A stretch of 64,000 nucleotides of DNA from an uncultured Lachnospiraceae bacterium (GTDB taxonomy: Bacteria; Bacillota; Clostridia; Lachnospirales; Lachnospiraceae): the NCBI GenBank assembly GCA_934376945.1, contig CAKRPI010000002.1, positions 1-64,000 of the forward strand, in the 5' to 3' direction. Shown piece after piece: positions 41,563 through 48,981 of this stretch; the stretch's first letter is position 1; every line of letters begins with the position of its first letter. Under the pieces are notes generated by a model. It searched no databases. It saw only the letters and a program-made list of their open reading frames with translations, and was not told the DNA's origin. Made by a program: the position numbers and the translations under genes.

Positions 41563-42078
41563 ATGGGAAGGGAAACAATCATTGGATACGAAGATTACAG
41601 CAGTAAAAGTGCCGCAAAAATACGGAAAGGGAATGGCCGAGATCAGAGAAAAAATCAGCGGCTGTATCAGACAGAAGCAGTGAATAAGGAAGAAAAGTCA
41701 AAAAGAGCAGGTTGTTTTTGGAAGATGTTCTGCAGCCTGGCATGCGGTTTCCTGACAGAAGTTTTTCTGGATGATCTGTTTGGATTTGTTCATGGCCTAA
41801 AGTGGTTTCCGGCACTTATTCTGCTGTGGTTCTGCCTTTCGATTTTGTCGTGCGTGGTATTGGAGTCTGCAGTCGTTATCTGGAAAAGCGGTATTTGTAT
41901 TCTCAAGGAAATGAAGAGAGCCGGACTGGCAGGATGGTGTCTGCCGCAGGCAGAACCGAGCGCGAATATATCAGGTATGCTTTATTATCCGCGCGGGTTA
42001 AAAAATAACTGTTCATTTTCAGCAAAAGCATGTATACTGAATGCAAAAAGCCGTGCACCTCAGGCGCGTGTGGTTTAA
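41563..42078 (+). CDS. Small membrane protein of unknown function, possibly SOS-controlled
   Basis: Reading from ATG 41563 (GGAGG seven bases before) gives 171 residues: a polar, basic N-terminus, then two hydrophobic segments around residues 52-100 (FWKMFCSLACGFLTEVF and LKWFPALILLWFCLSILSC), then a tail that runs into repeat module A, whose TTAACC supplies the stop. An alternative is two coupled genes: a 44-residue ORF from ATG 41549 to a TGA at 41681, overlapping a GTG at 41680 that starts a 132-residue membrane ORF in the frame used here. The family is not recognised. The paired SOS-like boxes suggest a DNA-damage-induced membrane peptide, by analogy with small SOS division inhibitors. 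Confidence 0.45.
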   Translation: MGRETIIGYEDYSSKSAAKIRKGNGRDQRKNQRLYQTEAVNKEEKSKRAGCFWKMFCSLACGFLTEVFLDDLFGFVHGLKWFPALILLWFCLSILSCVVLESAVVIWKSGICILKEMKRAGLAGWCLPQAEPSANISGMLYYPRGLKNNCSFSAKACILNAKSRAPQARVV

Positions 42079-42292
42079 CCGAGTCAGGCAAGTCCCCTGC
42101 GAGGTTGCACGGAGCAATAAGCAGTGGGTAGGGAGTGGCTTGTATCATAAGTGAGATACCTCACTCATGATATAGGTTATGAAATATCATAGGAAGGATC
42201 TCGTAAGGAGAGATCCGTTTACGGAAGGATTCCTTACGAGCCTGAAGCCCCTATGATCCTACAAGTAGCGAAGCGGATTGCGAATGTCCGCT
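42074..42292 (+). repeat. Composite palindromic repeat (modules A, hairpin, C, B)
   Basis: Module A (TTAACCGAGTCAGGCAAG to about 42140), the hairpin TATCAT-AGTGAG/CTCACT-ATGATA, module C with arms ATCATAGG (42187) and CCTATGAT (42250) and inner CTCGTAAGG/CCTTACGAG, then module B (42262-42292). Outer arms of C differ from the 37.75 kb copy (ATAGG/CCTAT instead of ATAAGG/CCTTAT) yet stay paired, a compensatory change. Confidence 0.68.
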
Positions 42293-42322
42293 TTACAAGA
42301 AACAAGAAGAGAGGTTTAAACA

Positions 42323-43003
42323 GTGGAAAAGATACAGAACAGAAGGTACGATACGGTTGTTTTTGATCTTGACGGTACACTGCTGGATACGCTTGCAGAC
42401 CTGACAGACAGCGTGAATGCGGTGATGCGTCAGTTCCGGATTCCGGAGCATACGATGGATGATGTGCGAAGATTTGTGGGAAACGGAATCCGAAAGCTGA
42501 TTGAACGTGCAATTCCGCAGGGCAGTGAAAATCCGGACTATGAGGTGATTTATCGTTCTTTTACAGAGTATTATGGAGAGCACTGCATGGAGAAGACCAG
42601 GCCGTATCCGGGCATTATCGAGCTTTTGGATTGGCTGCAAAAGGAAGGCTGTAAGGTAGCAATTGTTTCTAATAAAGCAGATTTTGCGGTAAAAAGGTTA
42701 AATCAGATTTATTTTGAAAATCGGATTCTGGTAGCGATCGGAGAACGTGAGGGAGTCAGGAAAAAACCGGCTCCGGATACTGTTTTTCAGGCATTGCAGG
42801 AACTCGGTGCAGATAAAGAACACGCAGTGTATATCGGAGATTCAGATGTGGATATAGATACTGCGCGTAATTGTGGGATTGATGAAATCGCAGTCGACTG
42901 GGGCTTTCGGTCACGGAAATTTTTGCTGGAGCACGGAGCAGCGCCGGAGCGGATTGCATCAAGTGCCGGTGATGTGAAAAGACTCTTATCGTATTGTTTG
43001 TAA
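42323..43003 (+). CDS. HAD family phosphatase (phosphoglycolate phosphatase-like)
   Basis: A 226-residue HAD hydrolase with motif I VVFDLDGTLLDTLADL, a helical cap (residues ~20-90), motif II AIVSNKADF, motif III lysine in RKKPAPDTVF and motif IV YIGDSDVDIDTARNCG. It matches the Gph/PGP subgroup that cleaves phosphoglycolate or related small phosphates. The start is GTG 42323, with GAGAGG ahead, immediately after a repeat block. No operon partner is close. Confidence 0.87.
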   Translation: MEKIQNRRYDTVVFDLDGTLLDTLADLTDSVNAVMRQFRIPEHTMDDVRRFVGNGIRKLIERAIPQGSENPDYEVIYRSFTEYYGEHCMEKTRPYPGIIELLDWLQKEGCKVAIVSNKADFAVKRLNQIYFENRILVAIGEREGVRKKPAPDTVFQALQELGADKEHAVYIGDSDVDIDTARNCGIDEIAVDWGFRSRKFLLEHGAAPERIASSAGDVKRLLSYCL

Positions 43004-43128
43004 GATTCTATCAGAATTTAGTACATCGTTATCGAAATAACTGTACTGGTAAAAACCGAAAAAAATCTGTTAAAACAATGCTAAAATTCTATAAAACAGA
43101 CAAATTTAGATTTTTTTAATAAATTTTA

Positions 43129-43157
43129 TTGACACGTAAGAAATGCTGAGTTAGAAT
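43129..43157 (+). promoter_or_regulatory. Promoter of the ammonium channel gene
   Basis: TTGACA (43129-43134) is perfect; TAGAAT (43152-43157) follows after 17 bases. The leader to the ATG is about 120 bases and holds a terminator-like hairpin. The remaining gap from 43004 is AT-rich with nothing else recognisable. Confidence 0.75.
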
Positions 43158-43173
43158 ACCGACATCAAGCGAA

Positions 43174-43204
43174 GGCGCTGTGGAGAATATCCGCAGCGCC
43201 TTTT
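43174..43204 (+). terminator. Leader hairpin of amt (possible attenuator)
   Basis: GGCGCTGTGG pairs with CCGCAGCGCC (one G-U) around AGAATAT, followed by TTTT. It lies in the leader between promoter and gene. Clostridial nitrogen genes are known to carry leader terminators controlled by ANTAR-type antiterminators, so an attenuator is plausible here. Confidence 0.6.
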
Positions 43205-43282
43205 CGCGTTCGGGCAGTTTGGAGTAGGAAAAGGAATTTCTTTGCATACCAAAGCAGAAGCCCAGAAGAGGAGGAAAATATT

Positions 43283-45034
43283 ATGGATGAATTAAAAGCA
43301 TTGGCAACCAGTGTAGATATTGGGTGGATTCTGCTTGGTGCGGCACTCGTATTTTTTATGCAGGCCGGATTTGCGATGGTAGAAACCGGTCTGACGCGAG
43401 CAAAGAATGCCGGAAATATCGTCATGAAGAACTTGATGGATTTCTGTATCGGTACTCCGATTTACTGGTTTATCGGCTTTGGCATTATGTTTGGAGGCAC
43501 CGGGGCACTTTTTGGTGGAATTGATCTGTTCTGCCTGAAACAGGATGATTATGCGACGATGATTTTTCAGACAGTTTTCTGTGCAACGTCTGCAACCATT
43601 GTTTCCGGAGCAATGGCAGAGCGAACAAAGTTTTCATCTTACTGTGTTTACAGTGCGCTGATCAGTTTGTTCGTGTATCCGATTTCCGGACACTGGATCT
43701 GGGGCGGCGGTTGGCTGCAGAGTATGGGCTTTCATGATTTTGCAGGGTCAACGGCAGTTCATATGGTAGGCGGTGTCGCTGCATTTATCGGAGCAACAAT
43801 TCTTGGACCAAGAATTGGAAAATATGATAAAGATGGGAAACCGAATGCAATTCTCGGTCACAGCATGACACTGGCGGCACTTGGTGTGTTTATTCTCTGG
43901 TTCTGCTGGTTCGGATTTAATGGATGTTCTACAGTAGCTCTCTCAGGAGACGGAGCAGTAAATGCAGCAAGAATTTTTTATACTACAAATCTCGCTGCAG
44001 CAATAGCAACGGTTACCGTGTTGATTATTACCTGGGTGCGTTATAAGAAGCCGGATGTTTCGATGACGCTCAACGGTTCTCTGGCCGGCCTTGTGGCGAT
44101 TACGGCAGGCTGTGACACGGTTACTCCGGTAGGAGCTGCCCTGATTGGTTTTCTGGCTGGATTTGCAGTTGTATTTGGTATTGAATTTGTAGATCAGAAG
44201 CTGAAAGTCGACGATCCGGTCGGAGCAGTAGGGGTTCATGGAATCTGTGGTGCGACCGGTACACTTCTGACAGGTTTGTTTGCTTATTATGATTTTGGTT
44301 CAGGAGAAAAACTTGGAGTCTTTTATGGCGGAGGATTTAAGTTTTTCGGAATACAGGTACTCGGTGTGGTGGCCGTAATTGCGTGGGTTGCTGTTACAAT
44401 GACGATTATTTTTACAGTTTTGAAAAAGACAATTGGTCTGCGTGCATCTGCCACAGAAGAAATAGAAGGTCTTGATATTCATGAGCATGGTTTGGCGTCT
44501 GCATATGCAGATTTCGCGCTGGCTTCCAGCATCAATAACTTCAGCGGAAGTGCTTTTGGTTCTGATGCTTCTGTTTCATCGATATCGGCAGCCGGAAGAG
44601 AAAAACAGGTTTCGGAAGAGGATGCGGTGCCGGTACAGCTTCGGATGGAAACAACTCCTGTTGCCAGTGATACACATCTGACAAAGATTACGATTATTGC
44701 AAAGCAGAGTAAATTTGACGATCTGAAAAACGCATTGAACAGTATTGGCGTAACCGGAATGACTGTGACAAATGTACTTGGCTGCGGCATTCAGAAGGGA
44801 AAGGCTGAATATTATCGAGGCGTTCAGATGGATATGAATTTGCTTCCGAAGATCCAGGTGGATGTGGTAGTCAGCAAAGTAGCACCTGAAAAAGTGATTC
44901 AGGCAGCAAAGAAAGCATTGTATACAGGCCATATCGGAGATGGAAAGATATTTGTATACAACGTTCAGAATGTAATTAAGGTACGGACCGGTGAGGAAGG
45001 ATTTGACGCTCTTCAGGGAGAGGATTTCTTCTAG
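43283..45034 (+). CDS. amt: Ammonium channel fused to a P-II regulatory domain
   Basis: A 583-residue fusion. Residues 1 to ~405 are an Amt channel with eleven expected membrane helices: FFMQAGFAMVETGL, the pore segment FAGSTAVHMVGGVAAFIG with the conserved histidine, and GVHGICGATGTLLTGLFA with the second. After a linker of ~55 residues, residues ~460-575 form a P-II (GlnB/GlnK) domain: TKITIIAKQSKFDDLKNAL, the T-loop GCGIQKGKAEYYRG, and GDGKIFVYNVQNVIKVRTGEEG. P-II normally plugs Amt when 2-oxoglutarate is low, so the fusion would be self-regulating. AGGAGG precedes the ATG. Its last 36 bases are copied downstream. Confidence 0.93.
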   Translation: MDELKALATSVDIGWILLGAALVFFMQAGFAMVETGLTRAKNAGNIVMKNLMDFCIGTPIYWFIGFGIMFGGTGALFGGIDLFCLKQDDYATMIFQTVFCATSATIVSGAMAERTKFSSYCVYSALISLFVYPISGHWIWGGGWLQSMGFHDFAGSTAVHMVGGVAAFIGATILGPRIGKYDKDGKPNAILGHSMTLAALGVFILWFCWFGFNGCSTVALSGDGAVNAARIFYTTNLAAAIATVTVLIITWVRYKKPDVSMTLNGSLAGLVAITAGCDTVTPVGAALIGFLAGFAVVFGIEFVDQKLKVDDPVGAVGVHGICGATGTLLTGLFAYYDFGSGEKLGVFYGGGFKFFGIQVLGVVAVIAWVAVTMTIIFTVLKKTIGLRASATEEIEGLDIHEHGLASAYADFALASSINNFSGSAFGSDASVSSISAAGREKQVSEEDAVPVQLRMETTPVASDTHLTKITIIAKQSKFDDLKNALNSIGVTGMTVTNVLGCGIQKGKAEYYRGVQMDMNLLPKIQVDVVVSKVAPEKVIQAAKKALYTGHIGDGKIFVYNVQNVIKVRTGEEGFDALQGEDFF

Positions 45035-45109
45035 GTTTAAAACTGTTGCTTTTCTCATAATATACTTCCTCCTGCTCTTCAGGGAGAGGATTTCTTCTAG
45101 GTTTAAAAC
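45008..45109 (+). repeat. Perfect 36-bp direct repeat spanning the amt stop codon
   Basis: Bases 45008-45043 (the last nine sense codons, stop and GTTTAAAAC tail of amt) recur exactly at 45074-45109, with 30 bases between. The geometry mimics one CRISPR repeat-spacer-repeat, but the first copy is coding, there are only two copies and no cas genes, so a local tandem duplication is more likely. Confidence 0.9.
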
Positions 45110-45125
45110 ATCAAAAAAATTTCTG

Positions 45126-45173
45126 AAGCAGAGGTACGCGTTATACATTGTATGACATGTACCTCTGCTTTTT
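45126..45173 (+). terminator. Terminator of amt
   Basis: GCAGAGGTAC pairs perfectly with GTACCTCTGC, followed by a T5 run that merges into the TTAACCGAG start of repeat module A. Confidence 0.85.
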
Positions 45174-45255
45174 AACCGAGTCAAGCAGTCCCCTGCTTAA
45201 CCGAGTCAGGCAAGTCCCTTGCTTCAATTGCGCGGAGCAATAAGCAGTGGGTAGG
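45172..45255 (+). repeat. Module A repeat, partly duplicated
   Basis: TTAACCGAGTCAAGC-AGTCCCCTGC is followed at once by a second TTAACCGAGTCAGGCAAG and then GCGGAGCAATAAGCAGTGGG. The doubled start suggests repeat-into-repeat insertion or slippage. Confidence 0.6.
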
Positions 45256-45408
45256 GATGCGAGGAGGAATCATTTGATAAAAAAGCTGCAAAAAGCAGAA
45301 AAAAGGTGTAACATTTTTCCTGGTATTTTGTTATATAAGTGAAAAGCTTTTCGCGAGGCAAAAAAACAATGGGAAGAGTAAAAAATTCCCGCTACGGGGG
45401 GTGAGGAT

Positions 45409-45912
45409 CTGAATCAGAAGTTACTGGAAGTTCTTTATGAAAAATACTATCGTGAGATATATGTATATATTTATGCAATATGCGGACGAAAAAACCTGAC
45501 AGAGGATATTCTTCAGGAAACATTTTTGAAGGCATTTACGGCACTGAAGGATTCTCACACGAATATGCGCGCATGGCTTTATGTGGTAGCCAGAAATCTG
45601 TGTTTAAATGAGATAAAAAAGGAAGGTAGGGTGCATTCGGGAGAAAATCCGGATAAAGAAGAAAGAAGAGGATATGGGAGCAGTCCTGATCCGCTGGATG
45701 AGGTGATTGGAAAAGAAGAAAAAAATTGTCTGTGGAATGCATTGCTTTCGCTGGACAGTCCGGGAAGAGAAATTTTGGTACTGCAGTATTTTTCAGGATT
45801 TCAGCAAAAAGAGATTGCAGCATTTCTGCACCTGACGCCGGAAAACATACGGGTGCAGAGCTACCGAGCGAAGCGAAAGCTGCGCAAAATGCTGGAAGAA
45901 GAGAAGCGATGA
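45409..45912 (+). CDS. ECF-type RNA polymerase sigma factor, apparent CTG start
   Basis: About 167 residues with sigma region 2 (YEKYYREIYVYIYAI, NLTEDILQETFLKAFTAL, RAWLYVVARNLCLNEIKK) and region 4 (SLDSPGREILVLQYFSGFQQKEIAAFLHLTPENIRVQSYRAKRKL). The frame is open back to a stop at 45379 and contains no ATG, GTG or TTG before 45526, which would delete most of region 2. A CTG at 45409 stands five bases after GGGGGGTGAG, so I take it as the start. The downstream partner is an anti-sigma factor. Just upstream TGTAAC (45307) and GTTATA (45330) may be an ECF-type promoter, hinting at autoregulation. Confidence 0.75.
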   Translation: MNQKLLEVLYEKYYREIYVYIYAICGRKNLTEDILQETFLKAFTALKDSHTNMRAWLYVVARNLCLNEIKKEGRVHSGENPDKEERRGYGSSPDPLDEVIGKEEKNCLWNALLSLDSPGREILVLQYFSGFQQKEIAAFLHLTPENIRVQSYRAKRKLRKMLEEEKR

Positions 45913-45984
45913 AGTAATAAAGAAATACGCAGAGCAGGAAAAGAAAGTCTGCATTATAGCTACATGAAAATATGGAGGTGGAAT

Positions 45985-47328
45985 ATGAAGTATCGGACGT
46001 TGCTTGAACAGTATCAGAAAAATCTGCTGGATGAGAAGACGAGAGGGCAGATTGAAGATGAAATTGAAAAACATGAGGCGATCAGCGAATATTTATGTTC
46101 AAAAGAGGAAGAAATTCCGGAATTACAGGAATTATTTGAAGCAGAAGGATTGAAGCAGAAAAAGGAAGAAGAATCTTTTGCGGACCTGGTTAACCGCTCG
46201 ATCCGCAGAGCGTTTCTGAAAATGGGGACTGTGGTACTTGCGGTGGTGCTTGCAGTAGTGCTGCTCATTCAGTTTGTTCTTCCACATGTCATTTCCGGAT
46301 TTTATTATGATCCGGGAAAAGAAACAGGCGGAGGAAACAATCAGATGAGTCTTGATATGGCGGTGTATTCGGAGCTTTTTCTGCCCGGAAAGAGAAGAGT
46401 AAATGTTGTTTCAGAAGCAAAAGGCTATGGAAAGTATGATGTTGATATTACTCAGAATGTAAGTTATACGGGAGTGTTTACAACTGTGTCAGGTGAATTG
46501 ACACGGAATCATCTGCGTTTGTACAATGAAAATCTGTTGAAACAGCCGACTGGTAATTGTTTTGCCTGGAATCAGGTATATGGGGATCTTACGAAATCAC
46601 TTTCAGATTTGGAGAAGGTGATGAATACTGACAAGGGAAGATATTTATTTTGTGCGGCAGGAAGTCCGGAGGAAGCGAGAATATTTGCCGGAAAATTGAA
46701 TGAGGATGCGAAGTATATTGGATACGTATCACTGGAGAAGATGAAGGATTATGAGGATTTTGTCCGATGGATGGACAGCCTTGATTTTTCAGTCGGAGAA
46801 TTATGGTGTGCCGTGAAAACAGAACCGTATGGAGCACTGGAGGGTTCTGAACAGATATTCCATGCGGAAAATATCGGTTTTTTGTACGATGTTTCACAGT
46901 CCTCTTCTTTCGCATGGGACGAGGAGAAATATCCGAATCTCATTACATGGAATGTGCCTTTGGAGGAACGATCAGAACAGGCGGAAGCTGCAGTGCAGGA
47001 GGAATCAGAGAGGGTGTCGTATGAAATGCCGGAGGATGACAGCGAACTGCAGAAAACGGAGGCATATATGAAGACACATTTTACCAGCCTTTTGCGTTAT
47101 ATGGCAGATCATGACATATTTCTGAACCTGATGGGCTGGGAAGGAAATGGAATAGCTACAGATGCAGACGGAAAAGAAAAGGGCAGTGTTTTGCGGGAAG
47201 CAGCGGATTATGTGGAACAAAACGGGCTTGATATTTACGGTTTTGCCGCAGTGATGGATAAGAAGACGGTTCTGGCATTAATGGATCAGCCGGATGTGTA
47301 TGTTGTGTATACAGAACCGTTGCAATGA
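45985..47328 (+). CDS. Anti-sigma factor, transmembrane, with C-terminal sensor domain
   Basis: A 447-residue protein. The cytoplasmic N-terminus (~70 residues, MKYRTLLEQYQKNLLDEKTRG, very charged) should hold the preceding sigma factor. One membrane helix lies at residues ~75-95 (MGTVVLAVVLAVVLLIQFVL). The rest is extracellular and resembles the anti-sigma C-terminal domain found in YhdL-like regulators of cell-wall stress sigmas. ATG 45985 follows GGAGGTGG; an ATG at 45964 lacks a ribosome site. It probably frees the sigma factor upon envelope stress and thereby controls the amidase-kinase-surface protein genes that follow. Confidence 0.75.
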   Translation: MKYRTLLEQYQKNLLDEKTRGQIEDEIEKHEAISEYLCSKEEEIPELQELFEAEGLKQKKEEESFADLVNRSIRRAFLKMGTVVLAVVLAVVLLIQFVLPHVISGFYYDPGKETGGGNNQMSLDMAVYSELFLPGKRRVNVVSEAKGYGKYDVDITQNVSYTGVFTTVSGELTRNHLRLYNENLLKQPTGNCFAWNQVYGDLTKSLSDLEKVMNTDKGRYLFCAAGSPEEARIFAGKLNEDAKYIGYVSLEKMKDYEDFVRWMDSLDFSVGELWCAVKTEPYGALEGSEQIFHAENIGFLYDVSQSSSFAWDEEKYPNLITWNVPLEERSEQAEAAVQEESERVSYEMPEDDSELQKTEAYMKTHFTSLLRYMADHDIFLNLMGWEGNGIATDADGKEKGSVLREAADYVEQNGLDIYGFAAVMDKKTVLALMDQPDVYVVYTEPLQ

Positions 47329-47433
47329 AAATGTTTTTCTTGCGTTTCATACAGCAGATGCTTATAGTAAAGAGGGGACTGACTGGAGAAGTGTCAGGCG
47401 GTCCGCATATAAAAACAGAAAGGTGGACGCTTT

Positions 47434-48480
47434 GTGAAACAGGAAAAAAGGAAGAATTTCCACAAAGACAGAAAAAAAGAATTTCCGCTTACCGGATTCC
47501 TAGTTGGAGTAGTAGTGATTTTACTGATGATTTTGATCGGTCTGATTTATGGTTTGAATAGTCAGAAAAATGAGAAGAAGGATCAGCAGGAAAAGCAGGA
47601 AGATATACCGGAAACATTTTTGGACACGGAAGATGACACAGAAACTAGACGAGCAGAAAAAAATTCGGAAAGAAATAAGGATGGCAGGGAAGTTGATACA
47701 GAAACGGAAAAATCAGAAAAAATGACAGAACCGGCGACCGAGGTAAGAACAGAGATGGAAACAGAGACAGAGACGGAGACAGAAATCGAGACGGAAACAG
47801 AGATCGAAACGGAAACAGAGACGGAGACAGAAACCGATCAGTTGCTGACGGTTGCAATTGATCCGGGACACCAGGGAAGCTGGGTAGATATGTCGGAAAA
47901 AGAACCGAGTGCGCCTGGATCATCAGAGATGAAGGCGAAGGCGACAACCGGTACCCAGGGGTCCTACAGCGGAAAGCCGGAGTATGAGTTAAACCTTGAA
48001 ATTTCACTGCTGCTGCGAGAAGAACTTAAAAAACGAGGTTATCGCGTTGTATTGACCAGAGAGGATAATGATGCGGCAATCAGCAATGCGGAACGTGCAC
48101 AGCTTGCTTATGACCAGGGCGGTGATATTTATGTGCGGATTCATGCAAATGGCTCCGATGATCCGGGCGTGAGTGGCGCACTTGCAATGGTGCCGTCGCC
48201 ATCGAATCCATATGTTGGCGACCTGGCAGCAGATTCGTATGCGCTGGGTGAGAGTATTTTAAATGCCTACTGTGAAAAGGCATCGTTCGCTTCCCTTGGA
48301 GTACAGTATTACGACAATATGACCGGAATTAACTGGAGCAGGCTTCCGGTTATGATTCTTGAGATGGGCTTTATGACGAACCAGTCAGATGATCTCCGAA
48401 TGTCGGATGCTTCTGTACAGTTGCTTATGGCAGAAGGAATTGCAGATGGAATTGATGCATACTTTGCCCGAATCAAATAA
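47434..48480 (+). CDS. N-acetylmuramoyl-L-alanine amidase with Glu/Thr-rich stalk
   Basis: A 348-residue membrane-anchored wall hydrolase. A basic N-terminus is followed by a membrane helix (residues ~20-42), then ~90 charged residues that include about fourteen E-T/I alternations (METETETETEIETETE), and then an Amidase_3 domain. Zinc and catalytic landmarks are AIDPGHQG, a glutamate in KPEYELNLEIS, the HANG segment (IYVRIHANGSDDP) and the catalytic ILEMGFMTN. It should cut the bond between muramic acid and the stem peptide. Start is GTG 47434, preceded by AGGTGG. The Glu/Thr stalk is shared in style with the large surface protein at 50.7 kb. Confidence 0.88.
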   Translation: MKQEKRKNFHKDRKKEFPLTGFLVGVVVILLMILIGLIYGLNSQKNEKKDQQEKQEDIPETFLDTEDDTETRRAEKNSERNKDGREVDTETEKSEKMTEPATEVRTEMETETETETEIETETEIETETETETETDQLLTVAIDPGHQGSWVDMSEKEPSAPGSSEMKAKATTGTQGSYSGKPEYELNLEISLLLREELKKRGYRVVLTREDNDAAISNAERAQLAYDQGGDIYVRIHANGSDDPGVSGALAMVPSPSNPYVGDLAADSYALGESILNAYCEKASFASLGVQYYDNMTGINWSRLPVMILEMGFMTNQSDDLRMSDASVQLLMAEGIADGIDAYFARIK

Positions 48481-48579
48481 ACCCAGTGGGATTGCATAGC
48501 AATGGAGCAATCCGGTTACATCAGTGAGTGGCAAAATTTACTTTTGGCACTCACATCATAAGATAAAGCAGACAGAAAA

Positions 48580-48627
48580 AAGGAAAGATACAGGTGATGA
48601 AATGGAACCTGTATCTTTCTTTTCTTT
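48580..48627 (+). terminator. Terminator after the amidase gene
   Basis: AAAGATACAGGT (48584-48595) pairs perfectly with ACCTGTATCTTT (48607-48618), followed by CTTTTCTTTT. It lies in a 500-base gap that also holds a promoter and one module B repeat; the stretch 48630-48800 shows nothing I can name. Confidence 0.8.
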
Positions 48628-48814
48628 TACAGGAAATAATATGATAACAGATGGGGAGATATTTCTGCCTTTAATAAAGTGCAGATAATAAAGAAGAAGC
48701 TGATAATACGGAAAATAGAATGCGGATGTCAGGGAGGGGTGAAAACTCCAACTGAGCGTCTAGGAGCGATTTGGAATATCTGATTGACAGAATCTCTTGA
48801 TAGAAAAATACATA

Positions 48815-48843
48815 TTGACAATAGACATATAATTCTATATTAT
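48815..48843 (+). promoter_or_regulatory. Promoter of the kinase-surface protein genes
   Basis: TTGACA (48815-48820) and TATTAT (48838-48843) with a 17-base spacer, about 140-165 bases before the kinase start. Confidence 0.65.
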
Positions 48844-48938
48844 ATAAATCACATACAATATAAAGTAATTACAAAGTAAATGAAAATGTCTCTTTATGAC
48901 GGAAAAAATGTTTTGCTCGGTTATGACTCGGTTATGAA

Positions 48939-48970
48939 CAAGTAGCGAAGCGGATTGTGAATATCCGCTT
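48939..48970 (+). repeat. Palindromic repeat, module B
   Basis: CAAGTAGCGAAGCGG-TTGTGAATATCCGCTT, preceded by two CTCGGTTATGA words. Here the repeat lies between a promoter and its gene, so it would be transcribed in the leader and could fold near the ribosome binding site. Confidence 0.6.
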
Positions 48971-48981
48971 GATAAGACAAA

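Noticed and set aside
45008-45109. A one-spacer CRISPR array (36-bp repeat, 30-bp spacer)
   Set aside because: The first repeat is the coding end of amt, only two copies exist, and there are no cas genes in the window.
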